The notes under the pieces: generated by a model | Told to the model about the DNA's origin: nothing | Database searches by the model: none | The model's input: the letters and a program-made list of their open reading frames with translations, nothing else | Program-made: the position numbers and the translations under genes | Shown: positions 1 to 6,259 of the stretch, piece after piece | Layout of the letters: each line of letters starts with the position of its first letter | How positions within the stretch are numbered: the first letter of the stretch is position 1 | NCBI GenBank assembly: GCA_007119075.1 | Contig: SKQJ01000028.1 | Location: 1-6,259, forward strand | DNA length: 6,259 nt | Source of the DNA: Bacteroidales bacterium | Lineage (GTDB): Bacteria > Bacteroidota > Bacteroidia > Bacteroidales > PUMT01 | Direction: 5' to 3'

Positions 1-1126
1 AATAGAGCGTGCCGCCTTCGGTGAGATAATAATATGGCAAATCCATCCGCCGGTTCACAAGGTATCCGTAGTCGACAGACCGGATCTGGGCATTATGTCT
101 CAGCGATCTGGCCTCAGCATGGGCGTATGGATGATGTGACGTGCCGTGTATCAGCCCTTTCCATATGTCGGGATATGGCTCTATATTATCTTCAACAAAC
201 ATACAGCTGTTGCCCGCTATAATCCTGATGGAAGAATCGGCATCCAGGGCCTCCCTGCACCATATTTTTTGCAGTTCGCGGTAATCAGCGGCATTGGCTG
301 CCCAAGTCCATTCAAATATCCAGGGTTCGTTCCATAGTTCGTAAACCCTGATCCGGGGATATTTTCTGATAATCTCCTTCCATGAAAGGGCAAATTCGCC
401 GAAATGTCTTGGAGGACCGTGCAAATCCATTTTTTCGGCCATTGGGGACCTGGTGCCGGGAAATGCATAGCCTGCGATTGGCAGGATCCATGTTCCCTTT
501 GCGGCGGCTTCCGCGAAATGCTCGTCCAGCAAAGAAAAATTGAAATCCAGGGGCCTGTTTCCGGCTTCGGACGGGATAGAATTCGTTTCAGGATAAAAAT
601 GGGTCCTCTGAACCTTTATTCCCAGCAGATCCAGTAAATCCAGGTCTTTTCCGAGCTTGATATCAGAGGTATTGGATGCAAAAAAAGAGTTGGGCCGGAG
701 GCCTTGGGCAGAAGGAGGCACTATCGCTAATTCGGTAAATCCCATATCCCTTTTTCCTCCATTTGCGCCAATCACCTGTATCCGGTAAAAGCCGTTGGGC
801 AGTGAAAGAGAAAGAAACAAGGTCTGTCTGGTGCTTTTGCCGGGAATCTCAAAGGAAAAAATGCTGTCTTCCAGAATAATGGGATTGCCAAGCAGGTCTT
901 CGGCAAAAACCCTGAAATTCACTGTTCCCTGACGGGGATTCATCAAATCTACCGGTATTGTTAAATCCGTCTTCTTTCCGGAATGGGCAACCGGATCATG
1001 GCCACGTAAAATATTGTAGGTTCCAGTTTCCCCGAGCTCTATAGTAAAAGGCGCTTCACTGCATGAGAAAAATACACAAGTGATGCTGAAAACGAGCACG
1101 ATTTTTGCCCTCCTGTAAACTGCCAT
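1..1126 (-). CDS. Putative lipoprotein glycoside hydrolase, clan GH-A-like TIM barrel (partial, C-terminus off left edge)
   Basis: An uninterrupted frame runs from ATG at 1126 to the window edge: 375 codons plus one base, with no stop. It is the first ATG after an in-frame stop at 1205-1207. Residues 1-22 form a lipoprotein signal: basic MAVYRRAK, a hydrophobic stretch, then FFSC with Cys22 as the probable lipidation site, so the enzyme should be membrane-anchored outside the cytoplasm. Residues about 27-138 look like a beta-sandwich accessory domain ending near AIVPP. From about 145 a TIM barrel begins (DLDLLDLLGIKVQRTHFY, 161-178). YELWNEP places the probable acid/base Glu267, HHPY lies at 331-334, and YYLTEGG gives the probable nucleophile Glu370. 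The 103-residue gap between the two glutamates suits retaining clan GH-A enzymes such as GH39 or GH5 relatives. Exact family and substrate are not recognisable. It diverges from the HTCS gene, which suggests control by it. The end of the barrel is missing only because the window stops. Confidence 0.85.
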   Translation of the reverse strand, partial: MAVYRRAKIVLVFSITCVFFSCSEAPFTIELGETGTYNILRGHDPVAHSGKKTDLTIPVDLMNPRQGTVNFRVFAEDLLGNPIILEDSIFSFEIPGKSTRQTLFLSLSLPNGFYRIQVIGANGGKRDMGFTELAIVPPSAQGLRPNSFFASNTSDIKLGKDLDLLDLLGIKVQRTHFYPETNSIPSEAGNRPLDFNFSLLDEHFAEAAAKGTWILPIAGYAFPGTRSPMAEKMDLHGPPRHFGEFALSWKEIIRKYPRIRVYELWNEPWIFEWTWAANAADYRELQKIWCREALDADSSIRIIAGNSCMFVEDNIEPYPDIWKGLIHGTSHHPYAHAEARSLRHNAQIRSVDYGYLVNRRMDLPYYYLTEGGTLY

Positions 1127-1230
1127 GCTGATTTTATGAAGATGGAAACTCAAAAACGCCGGAAAGGAATTGCTGAAACCGGGCGGCGAAGGATCCGGAT
1201 CCTGTCATGACAACTGATTGCCCGGGTCAC

Positions 1231-1260
1231 TAAAAATAGCACAGCCCGGTATATTTACAA
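1231..1260 (-). promoter_or_regulatory. Predicted Bacteroidota-type promoter for the glycosidase
   Basis: On the minus strand TTG (1260-1258) is followed after exactly 19 nt by TATTTTTA (1238-1231), a 7-of-8 match to the Bacteroidota -7 element TAnnTTTG. Spacing and both boxes agree with the known primary-sigma consensus of this phylum. Transcription would start near 1227, giving a leader of about 100 nt. A second, weaker candidate is TATTTTG at 1272-1266. Prediction by eye only. Confidence 0.45.
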
Positions 1261-1282
1261 TGCTTCAAAATACGATTGTATC

Positions 1283-1356
1283 ATATCAACCCACCCTTTG
1301 GTTCATATGTATGGAAAAGGCAAGTTCCGGGTGTATTTACTGTCAAATATCAACCC
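1283..1356. repeat. 10-bp direct repeat ATATCAACCC, two copies 64 bp apart
   Basis: The exact sequence ATATCAACCC occurs at 1283-1292 and 1347-1356, in the same orientation. The start-to-start distance of 64 bp is close to six turns of the helix, so both copies would face the same side of the DNA. The copies lie upstream of both predicted promoters, the second ending 29 bp before the -7 element of the HTCS gene. AraC-type regulators often use direct repeats, so this is a candidate operator pair. No experimental motif for this regulator is known to me. Confidence 0.35.
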
Positions 1357-1385
1357 TGAGATTAGCAGAAATTCCATGAAAAGAT

Positions 1386-1393
1386 TATATTTG
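1386..1393 (+). promoter_or_regulatory. Predicted -7 element (TATATTTG) of the HTCS gene promoter
   Basis: TATATTTG matches the Bacteroidota -7 consensus TAnnTTTG at all fixed positions. The expected -33 site around 1361-1366 reads ATTAGC, a poor match to TTTG, which would fit a weak or activator-dependent promoter. Transcription would begin near 1397-1400, leaving a leader of roughly 50 nt before the ATG at 1448. Confidence 0.45.
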
Positions 1394-1447
1394 TCAGAGA
1401 ACCTCTTTATGCTTTAAATTTCCGGATTCTCGAAAAAACAGGGTGCC

Positions 1448-4400
1448 ATGTCCACCTTTTCCGGTATCGGCCGATTGCTGCATACAATAATTATTGTATC
1501 ATTCTTGCCTGTGGCTCCCCTTTTCGGGGAACATGTTCCGGCAATCAGCCCGGATAACCTTATATTCAGCAAACTGACCGTTGAAGACGGATTATCAAGC
1601 AACATAATCACGGCTATATGTGAAGATGATCGGGGCTTTATCTGGATCGGCACTAAACGGGGGCTGAACCTGTATGATGGCTATACTGTCAAATCATTTG
1701 CAAATAACTCCCTGGTTCCGGAGAGAAACCTGGACAGCGAAATTGTTTGCATGCAAACCGATCATGCCGGCAATCTGTGGATAGGCACCATCAGCGGGCT
1801 GTACAGGTTTGACTATAAACTGGAGAAATTTGAGCATTATCCGAGGCCTGAACCCGCACAGAATATCATCAGAAGCCTGTATGTTGATGACGACAACAAT
1901 CTGTGGACGGGACATGACAATGGGATTTGCAGGATGATCGCTTCTTCCGGGGAGTTCGAAAGGGTATTGGAGACAGATGGGACAAGCATAATTTACATCG
2001 AACAGGACCTTTACAATAATTTATATTTCGGAACTTCGGAAAAAGGTTTTTTGATGACCGGGTCCGGGTCGCCGGAAGTTGCAAAAATAAGCCTGGACGG
2101 AGTACTGAACGTAAACAATCCCGATGCCTCTATAACTACCACCATGACTGCCGGATCGGACGGCATCCTGTGGTTCGGCGCATCAGATGGGGTATACAGG
2201 GCAATAGCCGGGACAGAAACTACCCGGATAAAACCAACCCGTTATGATTTCAGGAAATCTGCCGAAGGAAATGATCTGACCAATAACAAGGTGCATATTA
2301 TTACGGAGGACAATGACGGCAATCTGTGGATTGGCACTGAATATGGACTTAACATTTACAATCCCGCCAACGGAAGCCTCAAGAACATATTAAACAACCA
2401 AAACGATCCCAGCTCTCTGAGCAATAACCTTGTACATAAAATATACGTTGACAGCAACGGCATTATATGGATCGGCACCTACCAGGGAGGGGTAAATATT
2501 TATTATCCCGATTATGAAAGGTTCAGGAATTATTTTCCGGAAATCAACAACTCTGATGCCCAGATGGAAAGGTACATTAAAGCCATTCATGGGGATGAAA
2601 AGGGCGATCTGTGGTTTGGCTCCGATTATGGTCTGATGAGAACTTCCTTTGAGAAGAAAGAGATAAAGATTTACACCCACGATCCTGATGATCCCTGGTC
2701 GTTAAATGTGGGAGGAGTAAGCGCAATCCTTATTGACAGCAGGGATCGCATGTGGGTAGGCACCTGGGGCGGGGGCGTCCATGAATTTGATGTTGAGAAT
2801 GAACGGTTCACGAGATTGCCCTGGCAGCCGGACGTCCATGATGACCCGTATTCCCAGGCAGACATAAACATCCGGGCAATTCATGAAGACAGCCGGGGAT
2901 TTCTCTGGTTTGGAAACACACGGGGGTTCCTGGATAAATATGATCCGGAAACAAAAACCTTTGAACATTATTACTTAGGCCACCCAGAGACCGGCATTGA
3001 TGCTGAGATCCTTTACATCACATCCGACCCGGATGATAATATCTGGTTCTGCACCCTGTTGGGAGGTCTCTTCAAAAAGGAACCGGGATCGGGAAAATTC
3101 ACCCAGTACCTGTCCCGCGGATACCAGGGTGACAAGGCTGTGGGCCTTTTAAGCGGCAATGACGCCCACTGCATCCTTTTTACCGGACCGGGCACTGCCT
3201 GGATAGGCACAAACAATGGTTTGGATTACGTGGATTTCCGAAGCGGAGAAACGGTAAATTACAATATCAGCAACGGGCTTGCGAGCAATCACATCTATAA
3301 TATCCAGAATGATGACAGGGGCAACTTATGGTTGAGCACACCCAAGGGCATAAGCAAATTCAACAAGGAAAGGGGTGTCTTTATAAACTATGATACCCGG
3401 GATGGAGTCAGGACCAATTCAGAAGCCGGATACAAACATTCGAACGGATGGATCCTCTTTGGAGGAGTAAATGGCGTAAATGCCTTCGATCCCTGCAATT
3501 TCAGGGAAAACGAGATCGTTCCCCCGATTGTCTTTACAGGATTTTCCATTCACAACCAGATCGTTGAACCAGGGGAGGGATCGGTATTGCCAGAAAGTAT
3601 TAACGAGACCTCTTCCGTGACCCTGAACCGTCACCACAATGTATTTTCCATTGAGTTCGCGGCCCTGAATTATATGAATCCTCTCAACAACAAGTATATG
3701 TATATGCTGGAGGGCTTCGATCAGGATTGGATTTATCTGGGCACAACAAGGGAAGTCCGTTACATGAACCTGGAACCCGGCACTTATATATTCAGGGTCA
3801 GAGGCTCCAATAATGATGGATTGTGGAACGAAGAGGAGCGGGTCATTGAAATAATAATTATGCCGCCATGGTGGAGCACTCTATGGTTCAGGCTTCTGTT
3901 GCTGGCATTTATTGTTCTGATCATCTCTGCATGGATAGGCATACGCACCCTGAGGCTCAAACAGTATCAGAGAATATTAAAAAAACAGGTTGAGGAGAGA
4001 ACAAAAGAAATAGAAGAACAGAAAATCATGATCAGGGAGCAGGCAGCCCGGCTACATGAAGCTGACCAGATGAAAATCCGGTTCTTCACAAATATCTCAC
4101 ATGAGTTCAGAACCCCCCTCACTCTCATTCTGAACCCGATAGATACATTGATGAACCGGATCCCCGAAAAGTACAAAAACGAACTGCCCTATACGGTTGT
4201 CAGGAGAAACATCCTAAGGATGAAGAAACTGATAAACCAGTTTCTCGATATCTCGAAAATTGAAGCTAAAAGCCTGGGGCTTAAAGTTTCAAAGGGTAAC
4301 ATAAAAGAATTCATATGTGAAATTGCGAATGCCTATAAAATGGCAATAGCACAAAAAAACATAACCTTCAACATCGAGTTCTCCCCGGGGTCTTTTATCT

Positions 4401-5740
4401 GCTATTTTGATGCTGACAAGATTGACAAGATCCTGTATAATCTTATATCCAATGCATTAAGGCACACGCCCGCGGGCGGACAAATTGATCTCAGGATTGA
4501 ATTCAAAGCTGTCGACCGGGCAAAAGCACCTTTGCCGGTCAATCCCGGGAATGGTCAGAAACTCACTCATATACTTATAAGGGTTATTGATACCGGCACG
4601 GGCATCCCGGAAGACAAACTTGACAGGATTTTTGAACGGTTCTACCAGGTGGAAAAAGAGAATGCAGTGAATATTGGAGGAACAGGAATCGGGTTGTCAC
4701 TGACCCGGGACCTGGTCGAAATTTACAGGGGAAGCATAGAAGTAGAAAGCAGTTTTGAGAAGGGAACGGAATTCAGGGTATTGCTGCCTGTTGACAGGTC
4801 CCTGTTCAATGCCGGAGAAGTCGATGAATATTTCAAGGATCACGACATTATTAAAACAGAGCTGCTGGTGATCGATGATGATGGTACTGAAGATGACCCG
4901 GTTGAAGAAGGGGCTGACCCTGACGCCAAAAACACAGACAGACCCCTCCTGCTGATAGTCGATGACAGCAGGGATATTCTTAATTATCTGCGCGGTGAGT
5001 TCAGGGAAGATTATCATGTTATCATGGCCAGGGACGGAAAGGAAGGATTGACAAGAGCACAAAAACATCTTCCTCAAATAATCATCAGCGATATTATGAT
5101 GCCTGTTATCAATGGATACGAATTTTGCGAAAAGATCAAGTCAGATATGCTGACATGTCATATCCCTGTAATTCTTCTTACAGCAAAAGCATCTGATGAG
5201 GACCGGCTGGAAGGAATAGAGATCGGTGCTGATGCATATATCTCAAAGCCCTTTGAGATTGATATTCTAAAGGCTTCGGTCAGTCAGCTGATTAAAAGCA
5301 GATCTAAAATAAAACAGGCATTCAGACGGGAAATAATTCTTCAGCCGAAAGAAATCGAGACCATATCGCCTGATGAAAAACTTTTATCAAGGATAATCGA
5401 CGTTTTAAACAGGAAAATCCAGGAACCTGAATTCGGGGTCGAGGAACTGGGAAGAGAGGTCGGACTCTCCAGGACACATCTTTACCGGAAAATAAAAGAA
5501 CTTACCGGGCTGACCGCTATTGAATTCATCAGGAACAAGAGGCTGGAATGTGCCGCAAGCCTGCTTCGGCAAAACAAATTATACGTTTCAGAGATCGCTT
5601 ATATGTGCGGGTTTAAGGAACTATCCTATTTCAGAAAAGTTTTCAAGGCGGTCTACAGCCTGTCTCCCCAGGAATATGCATTATCCCAGCATGAAACAAA
5701 ACCTGGAATCCATCATAATTTTCACGACACAGAGGCTTAA
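1448..5740 (+). CDS. Hybrid two-component system (HTCS) sensor kinase/response regulator, one-chain, AraC-type output
   Basis: This 1430-residue protein has every module of the Bacteroidota HTCS family. It has a signal peptide (1 to about 28). Fourteen Reg_prop propeller blades follow, each with a [GND]xxWxG-like core; conserved aromatic positions are 66, 111, 153, 193, 242, 294, 341, 389, 436, 487, 533, 585, 628 and about 669. They should form two seven-bladed periplasmic sensors. A Y_Y_Y domain (about 692-806) leads to a transmembrane helix (about 811-832) and a coiled coil (838-875). The kinase has phospho-acceptor His885 in ISHEFRTPL, N-box Asn1002, DTGTG at 1048-1052 and GGTGIGL at 1077-1083. 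The receiver (about 1165-1285) has acidic pair Asp1172/Asp1173, phospho-acceptor Asp1215, Thr1245 and Lys1267. Two AraC helix-turn-helix motifs lie at about 1329-1354 and 1379-1410. All key catalytic residues are present, so it should be functional. It is the first ATG after an in-frame stop at 1415-1417. The family senses glycan fragments and activates utilisation genes; this ligand is unknown. Confidence 0.97.
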   Translation: MSTFSGIGRLLHTIIIVSFLPVAPLFGEHVPAISPDNLIFSKLTVEDGLSSNIITAICEDDRGFIWIGTKRGLNLYDGYTVKSFANNSLVPERNLDSEIVCMQTDHAGNLWIGTISGLYRFDYKLEKFEHYPRPEPAQNIIRSLYVDDDNNLWTGHDNGICRMIASSGEFERVLETDGTSIIYIEQDLYNNLYFGTSEKGFLMTGSGSPEVAKISLDGVLNVNNPDASITTTMTAGSDGILWFGASDGVYRAIAGTETTRIKPTRYDFRKSAEGNDLTNNKVHIITEDNDGNLWIGTEYGLNIYNPANGSLKNILNNQNDPSSLSNNLVHKIYVDSNGIIWIGTYQGGVNIYYPDYERFRNYFPEINNSDAQMERYIKAIHGDEKGDLWFGSDYGLMRTSFEKKEIKIYTHDPDDPWSLNVGGVSAILIDSRDRMWVGTWGGGVHEFDVENERFTRLPWQPDVHDDPYSQADINIRAIHEDSRGFLWFGNTRGFLDKYDPETKTFEHYYLGHPETGIDAEILYITSDPDDNIWFCTLLGGLFKKEPGSGKFTQYLSRGYQGDKAVGLLSGNDAHCILFTGPGTAWIGTNNGLDYVDFRSGETVNYNISNGLASNHIYNIQNDDRGNLWLSTPKGISKFNKERGVFINYDTRDGVRTNSEAGYKHSNGWILFGGVNGVNAFDPCNFRENEIVPPIVFTGFSIHNQIVEPGEGSVLPESINETSSVTLNRHHNVFSIEFAALNYMNPLNNKYMYMLEGFDQDWIYLGTTREVRYMNLEPGTYIFRVRGSNNDGLWNEEERVIEIIIMPPWWSTLWFRLLLLAFIVLIISAWIGIRTLRLKQYQRILKKQVEERTKEIEEQKIMIREQAARLHEADQMKIRFFTNISHEFRTPLTLILNPIDTLMNRIPEKYKNELPYTVVRRNILRMKKLINQFLDISKIEAKSLGLKVSKGNIKEFICEIANAYKMAIAQKNITFNIEFSPGSFICYFDADKIDKILYNLISNALRHTPAGGQIDLRIEFKAVDRAKAPLPVNPGNGQKLTHILIRVIDTGTGIPEDKLDRIFERFYQVEKENAVNIGGTGIGLSLTRDLVEIYRGSIEVESSFEKGTEFRVLLPVDRSLFNAGEVDEYFKDHDIIKTELLVIDDDGTEDDPVEEGADPDAKNTDRPLLLIVDDSRDILNYLRGEFREDYHVIMARDGKEGLTRAQKHLPQIIISDIMMPVINGYEFCEKIKSDMLTCHIPVILLTAKASDEDRLEGIEIGADAYISKPFEIDILKASVSQLIKSRSKIKQAFRREIILQPKEIETISPDEKLLSRIIDVLNRKIQEPEFGVEELGREVGLSRTHLYRKIKELTGLTAIEFIRNKRLECAASLLRQNKLYVSEIAYMCGFKELSYFRKVFKAVYSLSPQEYALSQHETKPGIHHNFHDTEA

Positions 5741-5807
5741 TCCAATTCATAATTATACACATTGCGGCAGCTTATGTGGTGCAGGACTTTGTATTTGCCT
5801 TAACTAT

Positions 5808-5820
5808 ATGGTCGGACCAT
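5808..5820. repeat. 13-bp inverted repeat ATGGTC-G-GACCAT
   Basis: Two perfect 6-bp arms flank a single G. The one-base centre is too short for an RNA hairpin loop without melting the inner pairs, so a site for a dimeric DNA-binding protein is more likely than a terminator. It sits 84 bp upstream of the -7 box of the predicted promoter of the stress-type gene. What binds it is unknown, and a chance occurrence is possible. Confidence 0.3.
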
Positions 5821-5881
5821 GCGAGGGATATGAAACCTTGCAGGGGATCTCACACCAAAATAATGTAAGAATTAGTAAAAA

Positions 5882-5911
5882 TTATGCAAAAGCTTTTTCA
5901 GACTATTTTTG
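5882..5911 (+). promoter_or_regulatory. Predicted promoter of the stress-type gene, with palindrome in its spacer
   Basis: TATTTTTG at 5904-5911 matches the Bacteroidota -7 consensus TAnnTTTG at every fixed position. A weak -33 match (TTA, 5882-5884) lies 19 nt upstream. Between the boxes is a perfect 10-bp palindrome, AAAAGCTTTT (5888-5897), which an outer TG/CA pair extends with one mismatch to 5885-5900. Start of transcription would be near 5920, with a leader of about 90 nt. Confidence 0.45.
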
Positions 5912-5955
5912 TAACTTCATGATAAGAAAAGGAAAAGGATATTAACATACCATGA

Positions 5956-5984
5956 CCGCAGCAGCGGACAGGGGATTTTTTTTT
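5956..5984 (+). other. Small hairpin and T9 tract in the leader of the stress-type gene
   Basis: CCGC-AGCA-GCGG (5956-5967) can fold into a 4-bp GC stem with a 4-nt loop. Nine T residues follow at 5976-5984, but 8 nt separate stem and tract, so this is not a classical intrinsic terminator. It may be a weak terminator for read-through from the HTCS gene, or a leader structure; it lies between the predicted promoter and the ATG at 6008. Confidence 0.25.
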
Positions 5985-6007
5985 AAATCATATAAAAATT
6001 AATAATC

Positions 6008-6259
6008 ATGGCGACAAGACCAAATTATCTGACAGCATCATTCAGTGATTTTGAAAAAGCTGAAAAGGCATATAAAATTCTTCGGGACAGAGGTTATCAC
6101 GAAGATGAAATAACTGTAGTAATGTCCGAAGAAAGCATGAAAAAATATTTCGATAAAGACCCAAAGAAGGAAGAATCTGAGTTCGGCAACAAGGCCGCAG
6201 AAGGCGCAGGCGTAGGTGCCGGGATTGGCGGTGCTATCGGAGCTACTGCCGGCATCATC
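6008..6259 (+). CDS. YflT/general stress protein 17M-like protein with glycine-zipper segment (partial, C-terminus off right edge)
   Basis: The frame opens at ATG 6008 and stays open for 84 codons to the window edge. Residues 7 to about 47 (YLTASFSDFEKAEKAYKILR and onward, with GY at 29-30 and the strand EITVVMS at 34-40) resemble the short alpha/beta fold of YflT/Gsp17M-type general stress proteins, where a Phe-Asp/Glu-Ala helix is followed by a 'G-[YF]-x-x-x-x-I' turn. A charged linker (about 43-59, rich in Lys and Glu) leads to a small-residue stretch from 63 on with repeated GxGxG spacing (AGVGAGIGGAIGATAG), typical of a glycine zipper that packs into or against membranes. There is no signal peptide. 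No Shine-Dalgarno sequence precedes the start; the upstream bases are A/T-rich, as usual in Bacteroidota. The biochemical role of this family is unknown; stress induction is known for relatives and only inferred here. It has no evident link to glycan use. Confidence 0.75.
   Translation, partial: MATRPNYLTASFSDFEKAEKAYKILRDRGYHEDEITVVMSEESMKKYFDKDPKKEESEFGNKAAEGAGVGAGIGGAIGATAGII

Larger units (their letters stand above)
1127..1447. promoter_or_regulatory. Divergent intergenic control region between glycosidase and HTCS genes
   Basis: This 321-bp gap separates the two divergent starts and holds no convincing gene. It contains a predicted promoter for each direction, a 10-bp exact direct repeat (1283-1292 and 1347-1356), and a 12-bp palindrome GGATCCGGATCC at 1191-1202 in the predicted leader of the glycosidase. 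Neither gene has a Shine-Dalgarno sequence near its ATG, as is common in Bacteroidota. The region is the natural place for the HTCS to bind if it regulates its neighbour; that is inference from gene order. Confidence 0.7.
5741..6007. other. Intergenic region between HTCS and stress-type gene, no gene seen
   Basis: This 267-bp AT-rich stretch contains no supported coding frame and no strong terminator directly after the HTCS stop codon. It holds a 13-bp palindrome (5808-5820), a predicted promoter (-7 box 5904-5911), and a small hairpin followed at a distance by nine T residues (5956-5984). The downstream gene therefore probably forms its own transcription unit. Confidence 0.55.

Noticed and set aside
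34..637. Several short frames on both strands over the left end of the window
   Set aside because: All are out of frame with the uninterrupted 375-codon minus-strand glycosidase frame, which carries a lipoprotein signal and catalytic motifs.
1274..1310. Short inverted repeats such as ATAC-GATT-GTAT (1270-1281) and CATATG in the control region
   Set aside because: Arms of four to six A/T-rich bases are expected by chance in a 321-bp AT-rich region and show no repeated pattern.
4697..5077. 126-codon open frame on the minus strand inside the HTCS gene
   Set aside because: It lies wholly antisense to the ATPase and receiver domains, whose motifs fix the plus-strand frame, and its product shows no recognisable domain.
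5741..5800. Possible intrinsic terminator directly after the HTCS stop codon
   Set aside because: No stable GC stem followed by a T tract is visible there.
5520..5945. 141-codon plus-strand frame overlapping the end of the HTCS gene
   Set aside because: More than half overlaps the AraC-type domain in another frame, and the remainder is low-quality intergenic sequence covering the predicted promoter of the next gene; no domain is visible.
5842..5976. 8-bp repeat CAGGGGAT at 5841-5848 and 5969-5976
   Set aside because: Too short and too far apart to stand out from chance in this region.

Overview
The window looks like a piece of a Bacteroidota (Bacteroidetes) chromosome. Three things point there. 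It holds a full-length hybrid two-component system (HTCS) regulator of the type that is a hallmark of that phylum. The divergent gene encodes a lipoprotein glycoside hydrolase. None of the three gene starts has a Shine-Dalgarno sequence, while sequences close to the Bacteroidota promoter consensus (TTG, about 19 nt, TAnnTTTG) lie in front of all three. No species can be named; a marine, gut-like or environmental member of Bacteroidales/Marinilabiliales-type bacteria would fit, but this is inference.

Layout. Positions 1-1126 (minus strand) carry the first 375 codons of a secreted lipoprotein with an accessory beta-rich domain and a clan GH-A-like TIM barrel; its C-terminus lies beyond the left edge. 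Positions 1127-1447 are the shared control region, with one predicted promoter in each direction and a 10-bp direct repeat. Positions 1448-5740 (plus strand) encode a 1430-residue HTCS protein: signal peptide, 14 propeller blades, Y_Y_Y domain, transmembrane helix, histidine kinase, receiver and AraC-type DNA-binding domain in one chain. Positions 5741-6007 are non-coding and contain a good -7 element with a palindrome in its spacer. Positions 6008-6259 (plus strand) start a stress-type protein with a YflT/Gsp17M-like N-terminal domain and a glycine-zipper segment, cut by the right edge.

How the parts work together. HTCS proteins typically sense an oligosaccharide in the periplasm and switch on adjacent polysaccharide-degradation genes. 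The divergent arrangement suggests that this HTCS controls the glycosidase (and whatever follows it off the left edge) from the 321-bp control region. The target glycan cannot be read from the sequence. The stress-type gene appears to be a separate transcription unit. I see no mobile element, CRISPR array, tRNA or rRNA. The window is best described as the regulatory edge of a carbohydrate-utilisation locus; I do not see a clearly unprecedented system, and the least well-characterised item is the glycosidase.
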